This document shows positions 1 to 8,130 of a stretch of 35,625 bases of DNA, in pieces. Where the stretch lies: contig CAJXMF010000032.1 in NCBI GenBank assembly GCA_913056195.1, positions 1 to 35,625 on the forward strand, read 5' to 3'. Numbering within the stretch: position 1 is the stretch's first letter; each line of letters opens with the position of its first letter. Made by a program: the position numbers and the translations under genes. The stretch comes from an uncultured Methylococcaceae bacterium (GTDB taxonomy: Bacteria > Pseudomonadota > Gammaproteobacteria > Methylococcales > Methylomonadaceae). The notes beneath the pieces are model-generated. The model was not told where the DNA came from. It did no database searches and worked only from the letters and a program-made list of their open reading frames with translations.

Positions 1-1
1 C

Positions 2-55
2 GATGCCTTATACCAAGCCAAGCAGAAAGGACGAAACCGGGTGGAACTGGCCTAA
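2..55 (+). CDS. C-terminal end of a GGDEF diguanylate cyclase (partial)
   Basis: Only the last 17 residues are inside the window (DALYQAKQKGRNRVELA, then TAA). The pattern ALYxAKxxGRNRV is the characteristic last helix and strand of GGDEF domains, which make cyclic di-GMP from two GTP. The stop codon overlaps the ATG of cheB by one base (TAATG), so the two genes are almost certainly co-transcribed and translationally coupled. A GGDEF protein next to CheB and a methyl-accepting protein recalls Wsp-type chemosensory systems, where the output is c-di-GMP instead of flagellar switching. Whether this one carries a receiver domain cannot be seen. Confidence 0.75.
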   Translation, partial: DALYQAKQKGRNRVELA

Positions 56-1092
56 TGATAAAAAAAATAAAAGTATTGATTGTTGACGATTCGGCGCTTA
101 TTCGAACATTACTGACGAAAATTCTGAATTCATCAGTAGAAATTGAAGTCATCGGAACAGCGCCAGACCCGCTGATTGCGCGTGATAAAATAAAAAAACT
201 GAATCCGGATGTGTTAACCCTGGATATTGAAATGCCAAAAATGGATGGTCTGACCTTTCTTGAAAAATTAATGCGATTGCATCCCATGCCGGTTGTTATG
301 ATTTCAAGTCTCACTGAAAAGGGTGCAGCGTCAACACTAAAAGCCATGGAATTGGGCGCCGTTGATTTTGTTGCAAAACCGAAGACAGATTTATCAAATA
401 CTTTTACAGCTTATGCCAGTGAAATCATTGCCAAAATCAAAATGGCGGCTAACGCCCATGTCCAAGCCTATGAACGCTCAAAAATTAAGCAACAGCAGGC
501 GCAGCCCAAATTTCCAACTGTTAAAAAACCAGTAAAAATCATTGCCATAGGGTCCTCGACGGGGGGGACTGAAGCCATTAAAGAGATTGTCCGAGCATTG
601 CCCGCAACAACGCCGCCTATTGTTGTGTCACAACATTTACCGGCAGCTTTTAGTCATTCTTTCGCAAAACATGTTGATGAAGTGACAGCAATGCATGCGT
701 TTATTGCTCTAGATTTTCAGCCGATTGAACCGGGAAATATTTATATTGCACCCGGAGATAAACATCTCGAGATCATACGCCAGGGAGCAGAATATATATG
801 TAGGCTGAAAGACGGACCTGAAATTAACCATCATAAACCTTCGGTGGAAGTTATGTTTGAGTCCATTGCGAACAATGTAGGGCCTATGGCCATTGGTATC
901 ATGCTGACTGGAATGGGTGCTGATGGTGCTCGTGCGATGAAATTGATGCGGGACAACGGGGCTTGTAATATTGTGCAGGATGAAGACAGTAGCGTGGTTT
1001 GGGGAATGGCTGGGGAGGCCTATAAATTAGGGGCAGCTGAATATGTTTTGTCACTGAGTAATATCGCCAGCCAAATTCTGGCATTAACGTGA
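55..1092 (+). CDS. cheB: Chemotaxis response regulator protein-glutamate methylesterase CheB
   Basis: The protein has 345 residues, the normal CheB length. An N-terminal receiver domain (about 1-120) has the acidic pair D11/D12, phospho-acceptor D57 in LDIEMP and the KP lysine near 109. A linker (about 130-158) joins it to the methylesterase/deamidase domain, whose catalytic triad fits S167 or S168 in GSSTGG, H194 in SQHLP and D290 in LTGMGADG. It removes methyl groups from receptor glutamates in the cytoplasm and so sets adaptation. The start is the ATG overlapping the stop of the upstream GGDEF gene. The methyl-accepting protein follows 16 bp downstream. No cheR, cheA or cheW is in the window; they probably lie to the left. 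Confidence 0.96.
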   Translation: MIKKIKVLIVDDSALIRTLLTKILNSSVEIEVIGTAPDPLIARDKIKKLNPDVLTLDIEMPKMDGLTFLEKLMRLHPMPVVMISSLTEKGAASTLKAMELGAVDFVAKPKTDLSNTFTAYASEIIAKIKMAANAHVQAYERSKIKQQQAQPKFPTVKKPVKIIAIGSSTGGTEAIKEIVRALPATTPPIVVSQHLPAAFSHSFAKHVDEVTAMHAFIALDFQPIEPGNIYIAPGDKHLEIIRQGAEYICRLKDGPEINHHKPSVEVMFESIANNVGPMAIGIMLTGMGADGARAMKLMRDNGACNIVQDEDSSVVWGMAGEAYKLGAAEYVLSLSNIASQILALT

Positions 1093-1108
1093 AGGTTTTG
1101 GACAGAAT

Positions 1109-2260
1109 ATGAAAATGTCTGAATGTGTTCGTCAGAACTGGATACCTTCCGTATTGAGCCTGATGATTTGGCTTGCCGGATTTTGGTTGCCAGAAAAAAT
1201 TGTCATTGGGTTTGCCGCGCCTGTCATGATTGGAATATGGCTGATTAATTTTTATTATACACAAAAACGGCAGCATACATCTGTTGACGCCTGCGATCGC
1301 AATGATGATGTTCAGCAAAACATTGATAGTTATCTGCTTGATATAAAAGATTGTGTGATGCAGGAAGACGTTTCTTTTCAGCAACAGATGGATGGAATGA
1401 GTACAGCATTAATTGATGCGTCTCATGTCGCGTCGCAAAATTTCAAGGATTTACATGATTTAATCAAAATACAATCGGAAGAAATTCGTGAGTTAACTCG
1501 CGAAAAAAATACTGTCAGGAATGGTGATAACTCAGAAATAACTGAAGAATTTATCAGGAAAATTGACACGGTATTTGAATTTTTTGTTGAACATACCCAA
1601 ACAATCAGACATCAAAGTATGGAAATGGCGGGATTGATCGACGAAATGAACTCTCGCATGGGTGAAATCGAAGACTTATTGGGGAATTTACAAGAGATTG
1701 CCGATCAAACTAACTTGTTGGCCTTAAATGCGGCGATTGAGGCCGCCAGGGCAGGGGAAGCCGGGCGCGGATTTGCCGTCGTCGCCGATGAGGTCAGAAC
1801 CTTGTCTAAAAATTCGGATGACTTCAGCGAAAAAATCAAGAAAGTCGTGACCCATTCCAAGCAAAATATTTCTGCGGCTCAAACGATGATGCAGAAAATA
1901 TCCGCACAAGATATAAACGAGATGATGACGTCTAAACGCGATATTGATGTTGTCATAAACACAATGCAGCAGAACAATACGGCAATGACGAAAGCGTTAA
2001 AATCCCTTGCGGAAGTGGCCGCACAAATTGAACATAAGGTTGATAAGACGGTAGAGCATCAGAATTTTGAAGATATTTCGCAACAAATTATTCGGTTTTC
2101 ATATGAGGCGATGAAAAGCCTCAAGGCATTGATGGATGAAATGCAGTTTAGCTTAAGTGTTTTTAAAAGTCAGGACGAAAAATATTGGGTCAAGGAGCTG
2201 AACCAAGGCCGCGGTCGCTTAAAAGACTTAAAACATAGCGTGGTGATTTCAAAAAAATAA
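1109..2260 (+). CDS. Membrane-anchored methyl-accepting chemotaxis protein without a periplasmic sensor
   Basis: In this 383-residue protein, two closely spaced hydrophobic segments (about residues 12-29 and 32-50) form a hairpin with no room for a periplasmic ligand domain and no HAMP domain. A cytoplasmic coiled coil follows. The conserved receptor signalling tip is at about 205-235 ([20 protein letters not shown], then [11 protein letters not shown]). The C-terminal part (about 310-345) contains a [12 protein letters not shown] segment instead of the usual coiled-coil return ending in a CheR-tethering pentapeptide. It is translated just after cheB (GAAGG about 13 bp upstream; a second in-frame ATG lies at 1115). 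Presumably it feeds the same pathway as CheB and the GGDEF protein, sensing an internal, membrane or protein cue. Ligand unknown. Confidence 0.88.
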   Translation: MKMSECVRQNWIPSVLSLMIWLAGFWLPEKIVIGFAAPVMIGIWLINFYYTQKRQHTSVDACDRNDDVQQNIDSYLLDIKDCVMQEDVSFQQQMDGMSTALIDASHVASQNFKDLHDLIKIQSEEIRELTREKNTVRNGDNSEITEEFIRKIDTVFEFFVEHTQTIRHQSMEMAGLIDEMNSRMGEIEDLLGNLQEIADQTNLLALNAAIEAARAGEAGRGFAVVADEVRTLSKNSDDFSEKIKKVVTHSKQNISAAQTMMQKISAQDINEMMTSKRDIDVVINTMQQNNTAMTKALKSLAEVAAQIEHKVDKTVEHQNFEDISQQIIRFSYEAMKSLKALMDEMQFSLSVFKSQDEKYWVKELNQGRGRLKDLKHSVVISKK

Positions 2261-2262
2261 AT

Positions 2263-2431
2263 GGATGTATGTAACTACTCAGCGTAAATTCTTCTGTGGG
2301 CATAGGCTGTTGATTTATCAGGCTTCTGCAACAGGACGTTGCAGCAGAGTTTACAAGGACGTATTTACGCGTCCTTATAAATCATAGCCTATGCCTTCAG
2401 CCCCAAACACGCTGAGTAGTTACGGATGTAT
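2263..2431. repeat. 8-bp target-site duplication around MITE copy A
   Basis: GGATGTAT occurs at 2263-2270 and again at 2424-2431, immediately outside the two termini of the element at 2271-2423. The first copy begins two bases after the stop codon of the methyl-accepting protein gene. Confidence 0.85.
2271..2423 (+). mobile_element. MITE copy A (153 bp, IS66-like termini)
   Basis: This is a non-coding element with perfect 15-bp terminal inverted repeats: GTAACTACTCAGCGT at 2271-2285 and its complement at 2409-2423. A second, imperfect inverted pair lies inside (CATAGGCTGTTGATTTAT against ATAAATCATAGCCTATG), and small hairpins sit in the middle (CTGCAAC/GTTGCAG and GGACG/CGTCC). It is nearly identical to 31210-31363 (3 substitutions and one 1-base indel by eye). 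IS66-family elements are known for termini beginning GTAA and for 8-bp target duplications, so an IS66-type transposase elsewhere in the genome is the likely mobiliser. The element lies between the methyl-accepting gene and that gene's probable terminator. Confidence 0.9.
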
Positions 2432-2469
2432 TCATAATCCGTCATTTTTCTGATTCCAGTCAATGAATT

Positions 2470-2505
2470 AAAAGCAGCGCATTGATTAAATGATGCTGTT
2501 TTTTT
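2470..2505 (+). terminator. Probable rho-independent terminator of the chemotaxis operon
   Basis: An imperfect hairpin pairs CAGC (2475-2478) with GCTG (2495-2498) and CATT with AATG, with a small internal loop. Seven T follow (2499-2505). It probably ended the cheB/methyl-accepting transcript before the MITE inserted between the stop codon and this site. Confidence 0.55.
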
Positions 2506-2703
2506 ATGCCTTAAAGATAACGCTTTCGATTTTGAGATTGGCTTTCTTTGCCAGGTTTGATGTGCTAAAGTTATGAATTGAGTAGGGTTATTATTTTATA
2601 ATCTTACTTGTAATTATTCTTGAACTTGGGCAGTTTAAGTGATATAAGAATATTTGAATAAGAAAAATTGCATATACTAATACACTAAAAACAGGAAGGA
2701 ATT
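2506..2703 (+). promoter_or_regulatory. Leader and promoter region of the copper-protein operon
   Basis: This is an AT-rich gene-free stretch. A weak sigma-70-like match is TTGAAT (2654-2659), 18 bp, TAATAC (2678-2683). A strong ribosome-binding site, AGGAAGGA (2693-2700), lies just ahead of the ATG at 2704. I see no clear copper-box or other dyad operator. The promoter call is tentative; the ribosome-binding site is clear. Confidence 0.35.
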
Positions 2704-3297
2704 ATGAAAAAAATATACATCATGAAGTCTGCTTTAATGACAGTCTTAGGATTGCTGTTTTCTTCTGCTTTATGGGCGCATGGTGGTGCGGCAGGTACCG
2801 ATACCGACCAATGTAAATTTGAACTGGAAAAAGGGCACTGGATTCACTATACCGCTTATCAGCCTCAAGCGTATCCGGCAGAAGAATTTTGCGGCAATTT
2901 ACCTGCCCTGAACACATTGACTCAATTGGTTTTCGATTACCAGGATATTCGTTATCGGAATCGATCTGTTGAATTTGAAGTCACAAAAGAACCCGAAGGC
3001 ACACGTGTTTTCTTTCAGCCGGCTAAAAAACATAAATCGGGTACCGTTGTTTTATCACTCCCGAATGGCTTGCCCGAAAAAGGCAAATATTTAATTCATA
3101 TTACTTTACTCCAGGATAACGGTGAGCGTTTAGATGCCCATATGGGATTCAAAGCCGGTTTTGGTGAAAAAGTCAGTTCAGGCAGCTTAGGCCTTTATGC
3201 GTTAATCGTTTTAGCGGGTTTATATGTCTTCTATTTGTCAAACGCAGGATTCAAGAAAAAAGTTGATGGATTACTTGGCAAAGCTAAAGATGTTTAA
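2704..3297 (+). CDS. Exported membrane-anchored protein of the copper operon, unknown function
   Basis: The 197-residue protein opens with a signal peptide (about 1-25, cleavage likely after LWA in front of HGGAAG). A periplasmic, probably beta-rich domain of about 130 residues contains two cysteines (in DQCKF and EEFCGN). A single C-terminal membrane segment follows at about 161-180, then a basic cytoplasmic tail (FKKKVDGLLGKAKDV). This is the same export-plus-C-terminal-anchor plan as the next two genes. It is first in the operon, 22 bp ahead of the multicopper oxidase. I do not recognise the family. A scaffold or copper chaperone for the two downstream proteins is a context-based guess. 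The short segment after cleavage has His but no strong metal-binding motif. Confidence 0.8.
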   Translation: MKKIYIMKSALMTVLGLLFSSALWAHGGAAGTDTDQCKFELEKGHWIHYTAYQPQAYPAEEFCGNLPALNTLTQLVFDYQDIRYRNRSVEFEVTKEPEGTRVFFQPAKKHKSGTVVLSLPNGLPEKGKYLIHITLLQDNGERLDAHMGFKAGFGEKVSSGSLGLYALIVLAGLYVFYLSNAGFKKKVDGLLGKAKDV

Positions 3298-3319
3298 CCA
3301 TTATTGAAAAGGTAAAAAA

Positions 3320-5068
3320 ATGCAGAGAATTTCCCTGAATTTGATTATGGGAACTGCTGTTATGCTGATGCCTATGTTGGCATCAGCTGCGGTAGATTTA
3401 CCAAAAACAGCAAAAATTGATCCCGGTGTTGCAGAACCTGTTTGTGATCAAAACAATCCAGACTGGAGAAAAGCTCAGACCATTGAAGGCGTCAAGATTC
3501 AAGAGTCTTTGCGTTGCAGTCCTGACAATCCGGCCCAGATAGCGGCTGCTGTCAAAGGCACAAATAATATATCCATGGAAACATTGATGGATACCTATTT
3601 TGCCGCCGATGCGATAACCAAAAAAAATGATATGGATGGCGACGGTGATCCCGATTTGATTATCATTCGTCTGGAAGTCGCTGAGTTAAATGGCCATTCA
3701 CCTGATTTTGACGGTGTGGTACCGACGTTTGATATTGCGCCAGGTGAGCGCCCCGGTATGTGGGTATTTGCACCAAAGTCACGCGGTATGGCCACCAACA
3801 GTTTTGTTGGAACCGACGCCAATCCTTTGTTACGTGCGCCGTCGCCTCCGATTCGTGTGGAACAAGGCGATATCGTCTGGATTCAGCTGGAAAACAGTCA
3901 TTACTTCCCGCATACCATACATTTACATGGAGTCGATCACCCCTGGGTCGATAGTTCGGGTGAAGGTAATGATGGCGTTCCGCAAACCAGTGATAAATTT
4001 GTATTACCAGGACAAAGTAAAACCTACGAAATTCACCCAAGACAGCCCGGAACCTTTGTTTATCACTGCCATGTTCAAACGCATGTCCATTTGGCCATGG
4101 GATTGGTCGGTATGTTTATTGTCGAAGAAAACCGCCCCAATAACTGGGTGCAAACCTTCAATGTAGGCGGAGGCGAGGTTCGACATCCTTCTAAAGCGGT
4201 TCTGGAAAAATATGATAGTGAATATGATTTGCACTATCATGCCATGGATAAGGAATTACACAGTATTATCCAGAAATATAATGATCCTCGCCTGATTGCA
4301 AAAAAAATGAACCGTGAATATGATCTCACGGATTCAACTGAAGATTACCATACCTTGAATGGTCGCTCATTTCCTTATACCTTGCGGGAATCTATGATCG
4401 TTACCGAGCCAAATCAGGATATTAAAGTCCGTATGTTCAATAGTTCAGGTGAGATGATCGCTATCCATACACATGGACACAAAGCAACAATTACCCATTA
4501 TGATGGTGTTGAACATAACCCATCGGCTCAAATTATGCGTGATGTCTATGACTTGGCGCCTGCACAACGTAATGACCTTCATATCAGTACCAAAGATGAT
4601 GGTTTGCACAGTTATGGTGAAGGCGTGTGGATTTTTCATGACCACCGCGAGAAAGGGATTACGACTGATGGCCAAAATCCTGGGGGTAATGTCAGCGCCG
4701 TGGTTTACAAGAAATATTTAAATGAGCAGGGCTTGCCAAAAACGATTGGTGAAAGTATAGGCCCCGTGTTTACCAAAGCATTCTTTGACCGTAAATATCC
4801 TGTCTGGCAGGATATTGATGACTGGAACAGTCTGGGCGAGGCTGATGCCCGTGGATACACACCGCCGCCACCTGCTGTCCCTATCCCGGTTGAAGAAGGG
4901 CCTAAACCTTTAGGTGCAATGAATAATGCAACAGCTTCTTCAGATCAGGGTATAGGCCCTTTTACGCGGTTGGTTATCGGTATTTTGTTAGGCATTGCCG
5001 CTTATCTGCTCGTAGTCAATCGTGAGAAAGTCATGGCGCTGATCTCATCATTTAAAGGGGGGAATTGA
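3320..5068 (+). CDS. Two-domain multicopper oxidase, membrane anchored
   Basis: This 582-residue protein has a signal peptide at 1-23. Domain 1 carries HLH (201-203) and HCH (249-251), with H255 and M260 completing a type-1 copper set around C250. Domain 2 carries HTHGH (384-388) and HDH (441-443), so it has trinuclear-cluster histidines but no type-1 cysteine. This fits the type C two-domain multicopper oxidases, with type-1 copper in domain 1 only. A DMDGDGDPD segment (104-112) looks like an EF-hand/dockerin calcium loop. A Pro-rich linker (516-534) leads to a C-terminal membrane helix (551-567). It presumably oxidises a periplasmic substrate with reduction of O2; the substrate (cuprous copper, a metal or an organic) is unknown. 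It overlaps or abuts the cupredoxin gene. Confidence 0.9.
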   Translation: MQRISLNLIMGTAVMLMPMLASAAVDLPKTAKIDPGVAEPVCDQNNPDWRKAQTIEGVKIQESLRCSPDNPAQIAAAVKGTNNISMETLMDTYFAADAITKKNDMDGDGDPDLIIIRLEVAELNGHSPDFDGVVPTFDIAPGERPGMWVFAPKSRGMATNSFVGTDANPLLRAPSPPIRVEQGDIVWIQLENSHYFPHTIHLHGVDHPWVDSSGEGNDGVPQTSDKFVLPGQSKTYEIHPRQPGTFVYHCHVQTHVHLAMGLVGMFIVEENRPNNWVQTFNVGGGEVRHPSKAVLEKYDSEYDLHYHAMDKELHSIIQKYNDPRLIAKKMNREYDLTDSTEDYHTLNGRSFPYTLRESMIVTEPNQDIKVRMFNSSGEMIAIHTHGHKATITHYDGVEHNPSAQIMRDVYDLAPAQRNDLHISTKDDGLHSYGEGVWIFHDHREKGITTDGQNPGGNVSAVVYKKYLNEQGLPKTIGESIGPVFTKAFFDRKYPVWQDIDDWNSLGEADARGYTPPPPAVPIPVEEGPKPLGAMNNATASSDQGIGPFTRLVIGILLGIAAYLLVVNREKVMALISSFKGGN

Positions 5069-5070
5069 TA

Positions 5071-5967
5071 ATGAATAAGAATTTATCAATGACAGTCCTG
5101 GCTTTACTGATTTCTTTGTCGGCCACCGTACATGCCAAGGAATTTATCAACCACACCAACATGATGAATCATGGCGATGGCCATATGATGGATATGGATG
5201 GTGCAATGGTTATGGGTAATAATCCGGATACCTTGCCAGGTGGATGTGACAAAATAGCGGCAACCAAGGAAATTACCGTTCATGCCGGTCATAAATATGC
5301 CAAAAAATTTCCAGGCCGTATTTTTGCATTCGACCAGCAAGAATGGAAGTTTGATCCATGTACCAAACTCACGGTTCATTTCATCAATGATGATGAGATT
5401 CGTCATCAATGGATGATGCATGGCCTGCCGAAATATTTATATCCAAAAGGTATGTTTCATCTGGAAGTAACAGGACCGGGTGAAGTCTCCGGGACCTTGA
5501 TCTTTCCGCCAAATGACAAAACTTATCTGGTGCATTGTGATATTTCACAACACATGGAAAAAGGCATGAAAGCGCAAATCAAGATTGGTGAGGGCAGTGG
5601 AAATCTACCCAGTATTCCGGGGATAACCGCGAATGTCATTCAAGATGACTATAGCGACAGTATTCCAGAATTAAATCCAAATCCGGCACCATCAAGTTCA
5701 ACGACGTCTGCACAAAATGGCGCAGATAATGCGAATGGCCAAGCCAATGATGCTTTGATTTCAGGGCTTACAGTAATTGGCATTGTGCTGGGCCTTGTGT
5801 TGGCACCGTTGTTAGCCAAGAAATTTAAAGGTATGTCGGCGGGAGAAATCATTGCTTATATTTTTGAACTGATTTCTCAACTCTTAGGTTTTGTATTCAA
5901 TCTTATCGCAGGCCTGATTAAAAAAGTCACCGGTAAGAAAGCAATAGAATTACCTCAAGATAAATAA
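5071..5967 (+). CDS. Exported cupredoxin with His/Met-rich N-terminus and C-terminal membrane segments
   Basis: In this 298-residue protein a signal peptide (about 1-22, ending VHA) is followed by a short His/Met/Asp-rich stretch with HTNMMNHGDGHMMDMD, a likely copper-binding tail. A cupredoxin domain spans about 50-175. The type-1 copper ligands are a His in RHQWMM, then VHCD, SQHMEKGM (His...Cys...His...Met). A Ser/Pro/Asn-rich linker leads to two C-terminal hydrophobic stretches. I chose the ATG at 5071, with AGGGGGG 8 bp upstream; a TTG two codons earlier (5065) overlaps the oxidase stop. It is probably the electron-transfer or copper-delivery partner of the upstream multicopper oxidase. 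Confidence 0.88.
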   Translation: MNKNLSMTVLALLISLSATVHAKEFINHTNMMNHGDGHMMDMDGAMVMGNNPDTLPGGCDKIAATKEITVHAGHKYAKKFPGRIFAFDQQEWKFDPCTKLTVHFINDDEIRHQWMMHGLPKYLYPKGMFHLEVTGPGEVSGTLIFPPNDKTYLVHCDISQHMEKGMKAQIKIGEGSGNLPSIPGITANVIQDDYSDSIPELNPNPAPSSSTTSAQNGADNANGQANDALISGLTVIGIVLGLVLAPLLAKKFKGMSAGEIIAYIFELISQLLGFVFNLIAGLIKKVTGKKAIELPQDK

Positions 5968-5978
5968 ACCGAGGCATA

Positions 5979-6017
5979 AATCTCCTGAGGTCTTTTGGGC
6001 TTCAGGAGATTTTTTTT
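5979..6017 (+). terminator. Strong rho-independent terminator of the copper operon
   Basis: A perfect 10-bp stem AATCTCCTGA (5979-5988) / TCAGGAGATT (6002-6011) with a 13-base loop runs into eight T (6010-6017). It closes the operon only 11 bp after the cupredoxin stop and ends 6 bp before the yqaA start codon. Confidence 0.9.
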
Positions 6018-6023
6018 GCAGAA

Positions 6024-6458
6024 ATGGAACTGGAAACACTTACCTTAACCGGTCTTTTTATTAGCGCGTTTATATCATCGACAATTGCACCGGGTGGTTC
6101 TGAGGCCGTATTGGCCTATATGGTCAGTAGCTCACCCGACACTTTAGCCAGCCTGGTGGCTATTGCAACACTCGGCAATACCTTAGGTGCATTAACGACA
6201 TGGTGGCTTGGTGTTTTCGCAACAAAGAAATTTCCACCCGACAAGATATTTTCAGCAAATAAACAGAACAGCATTGCTTTCGTAAAAAAATGGGGTGGCT
6301 GGGCCTTGTTTTTTTCATGGTTACCTGTCATTGGCGATGGCTTGTGTTTTGCAGGGGGCTGGCTCAGACTATCCTTTATCCCGGCATTATTCGCTATTCT
6401 TGTCGGAAAAGCGGTGCGTTATTGGCTGGTCGCCTATTCTGTTGCCCAATTTGTATAG
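6024..6458 (+). CDS. yqaA: YqaA family inner-membrane protein (DedA/VTT-like)
   Basis: The protein has 144 residues and is hydrophobic throughout, with four likely membrane segments. It shows the family pattern of small YqaA proteins: a re-entrant-like N-terminus (FISAFISSTIAPGGSEAVL), a GNTLGALTTWWLG segment and LPVIGDGLCFAGGWLR. The related VTT/DedA fold is associated with lipid scrambling or transport; the substrate of YqaA is unknown. Length and start match the family. The start codon sits directly after a terminator T-tract. The only good Shine-Dalgarno (AGGAG, 6004-6008) is inside the terminator stem and about 15 bp from the ATG. Confidence 0.85.
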   Translation: MELETLTLTGLFISAFISSTIAPGGSEAVLAYMVSSSPDTLASLVAIATLGNTLGALTTWWLGVFATKKFPPDKIFSANKQNSIAFVKKWGGWALFFSWLPVIGDGLCFAGGWLRLSFIPALFAILVGKAVRYWLVAYSVAQFV

Positions 6459-6487
6459 CGTAAAAAATAAATGATGGAGAGTAAACA

Positions 6488-7054
6488 GTGCCTAAAGCAA
6501 GTGAATTAAAACAAGGCTCAGCGGTTGAGATCAATGGTGAGCCGTATGTCGTCAGAACAATCGAAGTCAGAAACCCGACATCACGGGGCGCCTCAACCTT
6601 ATATAAAATCCGGTTTGCACATATGAAAACCGGCCAAAAACTGGATGAAACCTTTAAAGGCGATGATTTTTTGAAGGACGTCGATTGTGTTCGTGTGATG
6701 GTGCAATTTTCTTATCAGGAAGGCGATACCTATTACTTCATGAGTCAGGAAACTTATGAGCAATACAGTTTAAACAGCGATGATCTTGAGGGTCAGATCC
6801 ACTATATTACCGAAGGATTGGAAGGTATTATGATGTTGTTACTCGATGATGTTGCCTTAGGAATTGAATTACCAACGTCCATTGTGATGGAAGTCGTTGA
6901 GACACCGCCAGCCATGAAAGGTGCCAGTGCAACCAATCGGACCAAGCCCGCCAAATTAACAACCGGACTTGAAATTCAAGTACCTGAATACATTGAAACC
7001 GGGGAAATGATCAAGGTCAATTCAGATACCGGGAAATTCATGTCACGTGCCTGA
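6488..7054 (+). CDS. efpL: Elongation factor P-like protein EfpL (YeiP)
   Basis: This 188-residue protein has the EF-P three-domain plan: a KOW-like domain I (about 1-65), an OB domain II (about 66-125) and an OB domain III (about 130-188, with GLEIQVPEYIETGEMIKVNSDTGKF). The loop tip that is a modified lysine in EF-P is arginine here (R33 in NPTSRGAST), the hallmark of the YeiP/EfpL branch. It relieves ribosome stalling at proline-containing motifs and does not need EpmA/EpmB modification at that residue. The start is GTG, set by GGAG 8 bp upstream and the family N-terminus (PKASELKQG). Confidence 0.93.
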   Translation: MPKASELKQGSAVEINGEPYVVRTIEVRNPTSRGASTLYKIRFAHMKTGQKLDETFKGDDFLKDVDCVRVMVQFSYQEGDTYYFMSQETYEQYSLNSDDLEGQIHYITEGLEGIMMLLLDDVALGIELPTSIVMEVVETPPAMKGASATNRTKPAKLTTGLEIQVPEYIETGEMIKVNSDTGKFMSRA

Positions 7055-7073
7055 GAAACATCACGCACCTGTG

Positions 7074-7991
7074 TCAACGGCCGCTGCGTTTTTTTTTGCG
7101 AGCGGCTTTTTTGGCCACTTTAGCGGCACGGAGACGCTCAAGTTCGGCCTGTTCTTCGTTAACCATTTCGGGACTTTCCCAGCTGATTTGGCCTAATTTT
7201 CCACTGCGGATATCCTGTAACAGAATTTTGCCGGTTTTATCCATATCAATTTGTTTGCCAGCTTTCAGGCAGCCTCTTTTTTGACCGATAAGGGTCATCA
7301 AGTCGATTTCTGTTTCGGGTATGTCGTCAATTTGAAAGCGTTGTTTTAAATGTTCCGGATACCGTGACAATAAATAGTGGGCCGCAAAAAAAGCCACATC
7401 ATCATAATGCATGGCGGTATCTTTGATAGCGCCGGTAATCGCCAGGCGATAGCCGCTATTGATATTCTCGACATTCGGCCATAACACCCCGGGGGTATCG
7501 GATAAAATAACATTTTGGCCTAAATTGATACGTTGCTGACGTTGGGTGACAGCAGGTTCATTACCGGTTTTTGCGATAACTTTGCCGGCCAGAATATTGA
7601 TCAGGGTCGATTTTCCAACATTGGGGATACCCATAATCATGGTTCGAACCACGCGATTGGTTGCAACTTTGCTGGCGAGCATATTTCGGCATAAGCCAAT
7701 AATCTGTTTGATTTTTTCAGGTTGATCGGTGCGGGTAGCCAAGGTCTTGACGCCCTGTTCCTGCTCCAGAAAGGTTTGCCAGCGAGCGGTCAATGCAGAA
7801 TCGGCTAAATCGCTTTTATTCAATACGCGAATACACGGTGTATCCTGCCGTAAATCAGCAAGCACGGGGTTCTGACTGCTATACGGAATACGTGCATCCA
7901 ACACTTCAATGATTAAATCAATATGCGGCAAAGCCTCTTTAATTTCTTTGCTCGCCTTATGCATATGTCCAGGATACCAGTTTATTTTCAT
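7074..7991 (-). CDS. ylqF: YlqF/RbgA-type ribosome biogenesis GTPase (circularly permuted)
   Basis: The 305-residue protein begins with the YlqF signature INWYPGHMHKA. The GTPase motifs are in permuted order: G4 NKSD (about 58-61), then G1 GIPNVGKST (about 122-130), then G3 DTPG (about 166-169). A C-terminal helical domain ends in a Lys/Arg-rich tail (KVAKKAARKKKRSGR) suited to rRNA contact. Members help mature the large ribosomal subunit. It is convergent with efpL (19 bp between the stops). Confidence 0.92.
   Translation of the reverse strand: MKINWYPGHMHKASKEIKEALPHIDLIIEVLDARIPYSSQNPVLADLRQDTPCIRVLNKSDLADSALTARWQTFLEQEQGVKTLATRTDQPEKIKQIIGLCRNMLASKVATNRVVRTMIMGIPNVGKSTLINILAGKVIAKTGNEPAVTQRQQRINLGQNVILSDTPGVLWPNVENINSGYRLAITGAIKDTAMHYDDVAFFAAHYLLSRYPEHLKQRFQIDDIPETEIDLMTLIGQKRGCLKAGKQIDMDKTGKILLQDIRSGKLGQISWESPEMVNEEQAELERLRAAKVAKKAARKKKRSGR
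7079..7112 (+). terminator. Possible terminator of efpL inside the 3' end of the convergent GTPase gene
   Basis: GCCGCT (7080-7085) pairs with AGCGGC (7101-7106) and six T follow. The loop is long (15 bases, mostly T) and the sequence also encodes the basic C-terminal tail of the minus-strand GTPase, so the composition may simply reflect Lys/Arg codons. Confidence 0.4.
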
Positions 7992-8130
7992 TGGCTTGAT
8001 CGTACAAAAAAACGGTTATTTTAGCGCATACACTTCAAACAGACTGAAATGATTATTATGCTGAACATGCCGCACAGCAAATTTTGCAGATTATTTTGGG
8101 GTTTTTCAAAAGCATGGATCAGGTTAAAAT

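Noticed and set aside
899-1384. Long open frame on the minus strand across the cheB/methyl-accepting junction
   Set aside because: It is antisense to two well-supported genes, has no recognisable motif and no ribosome-binding site; composition is that of a shadow frame.
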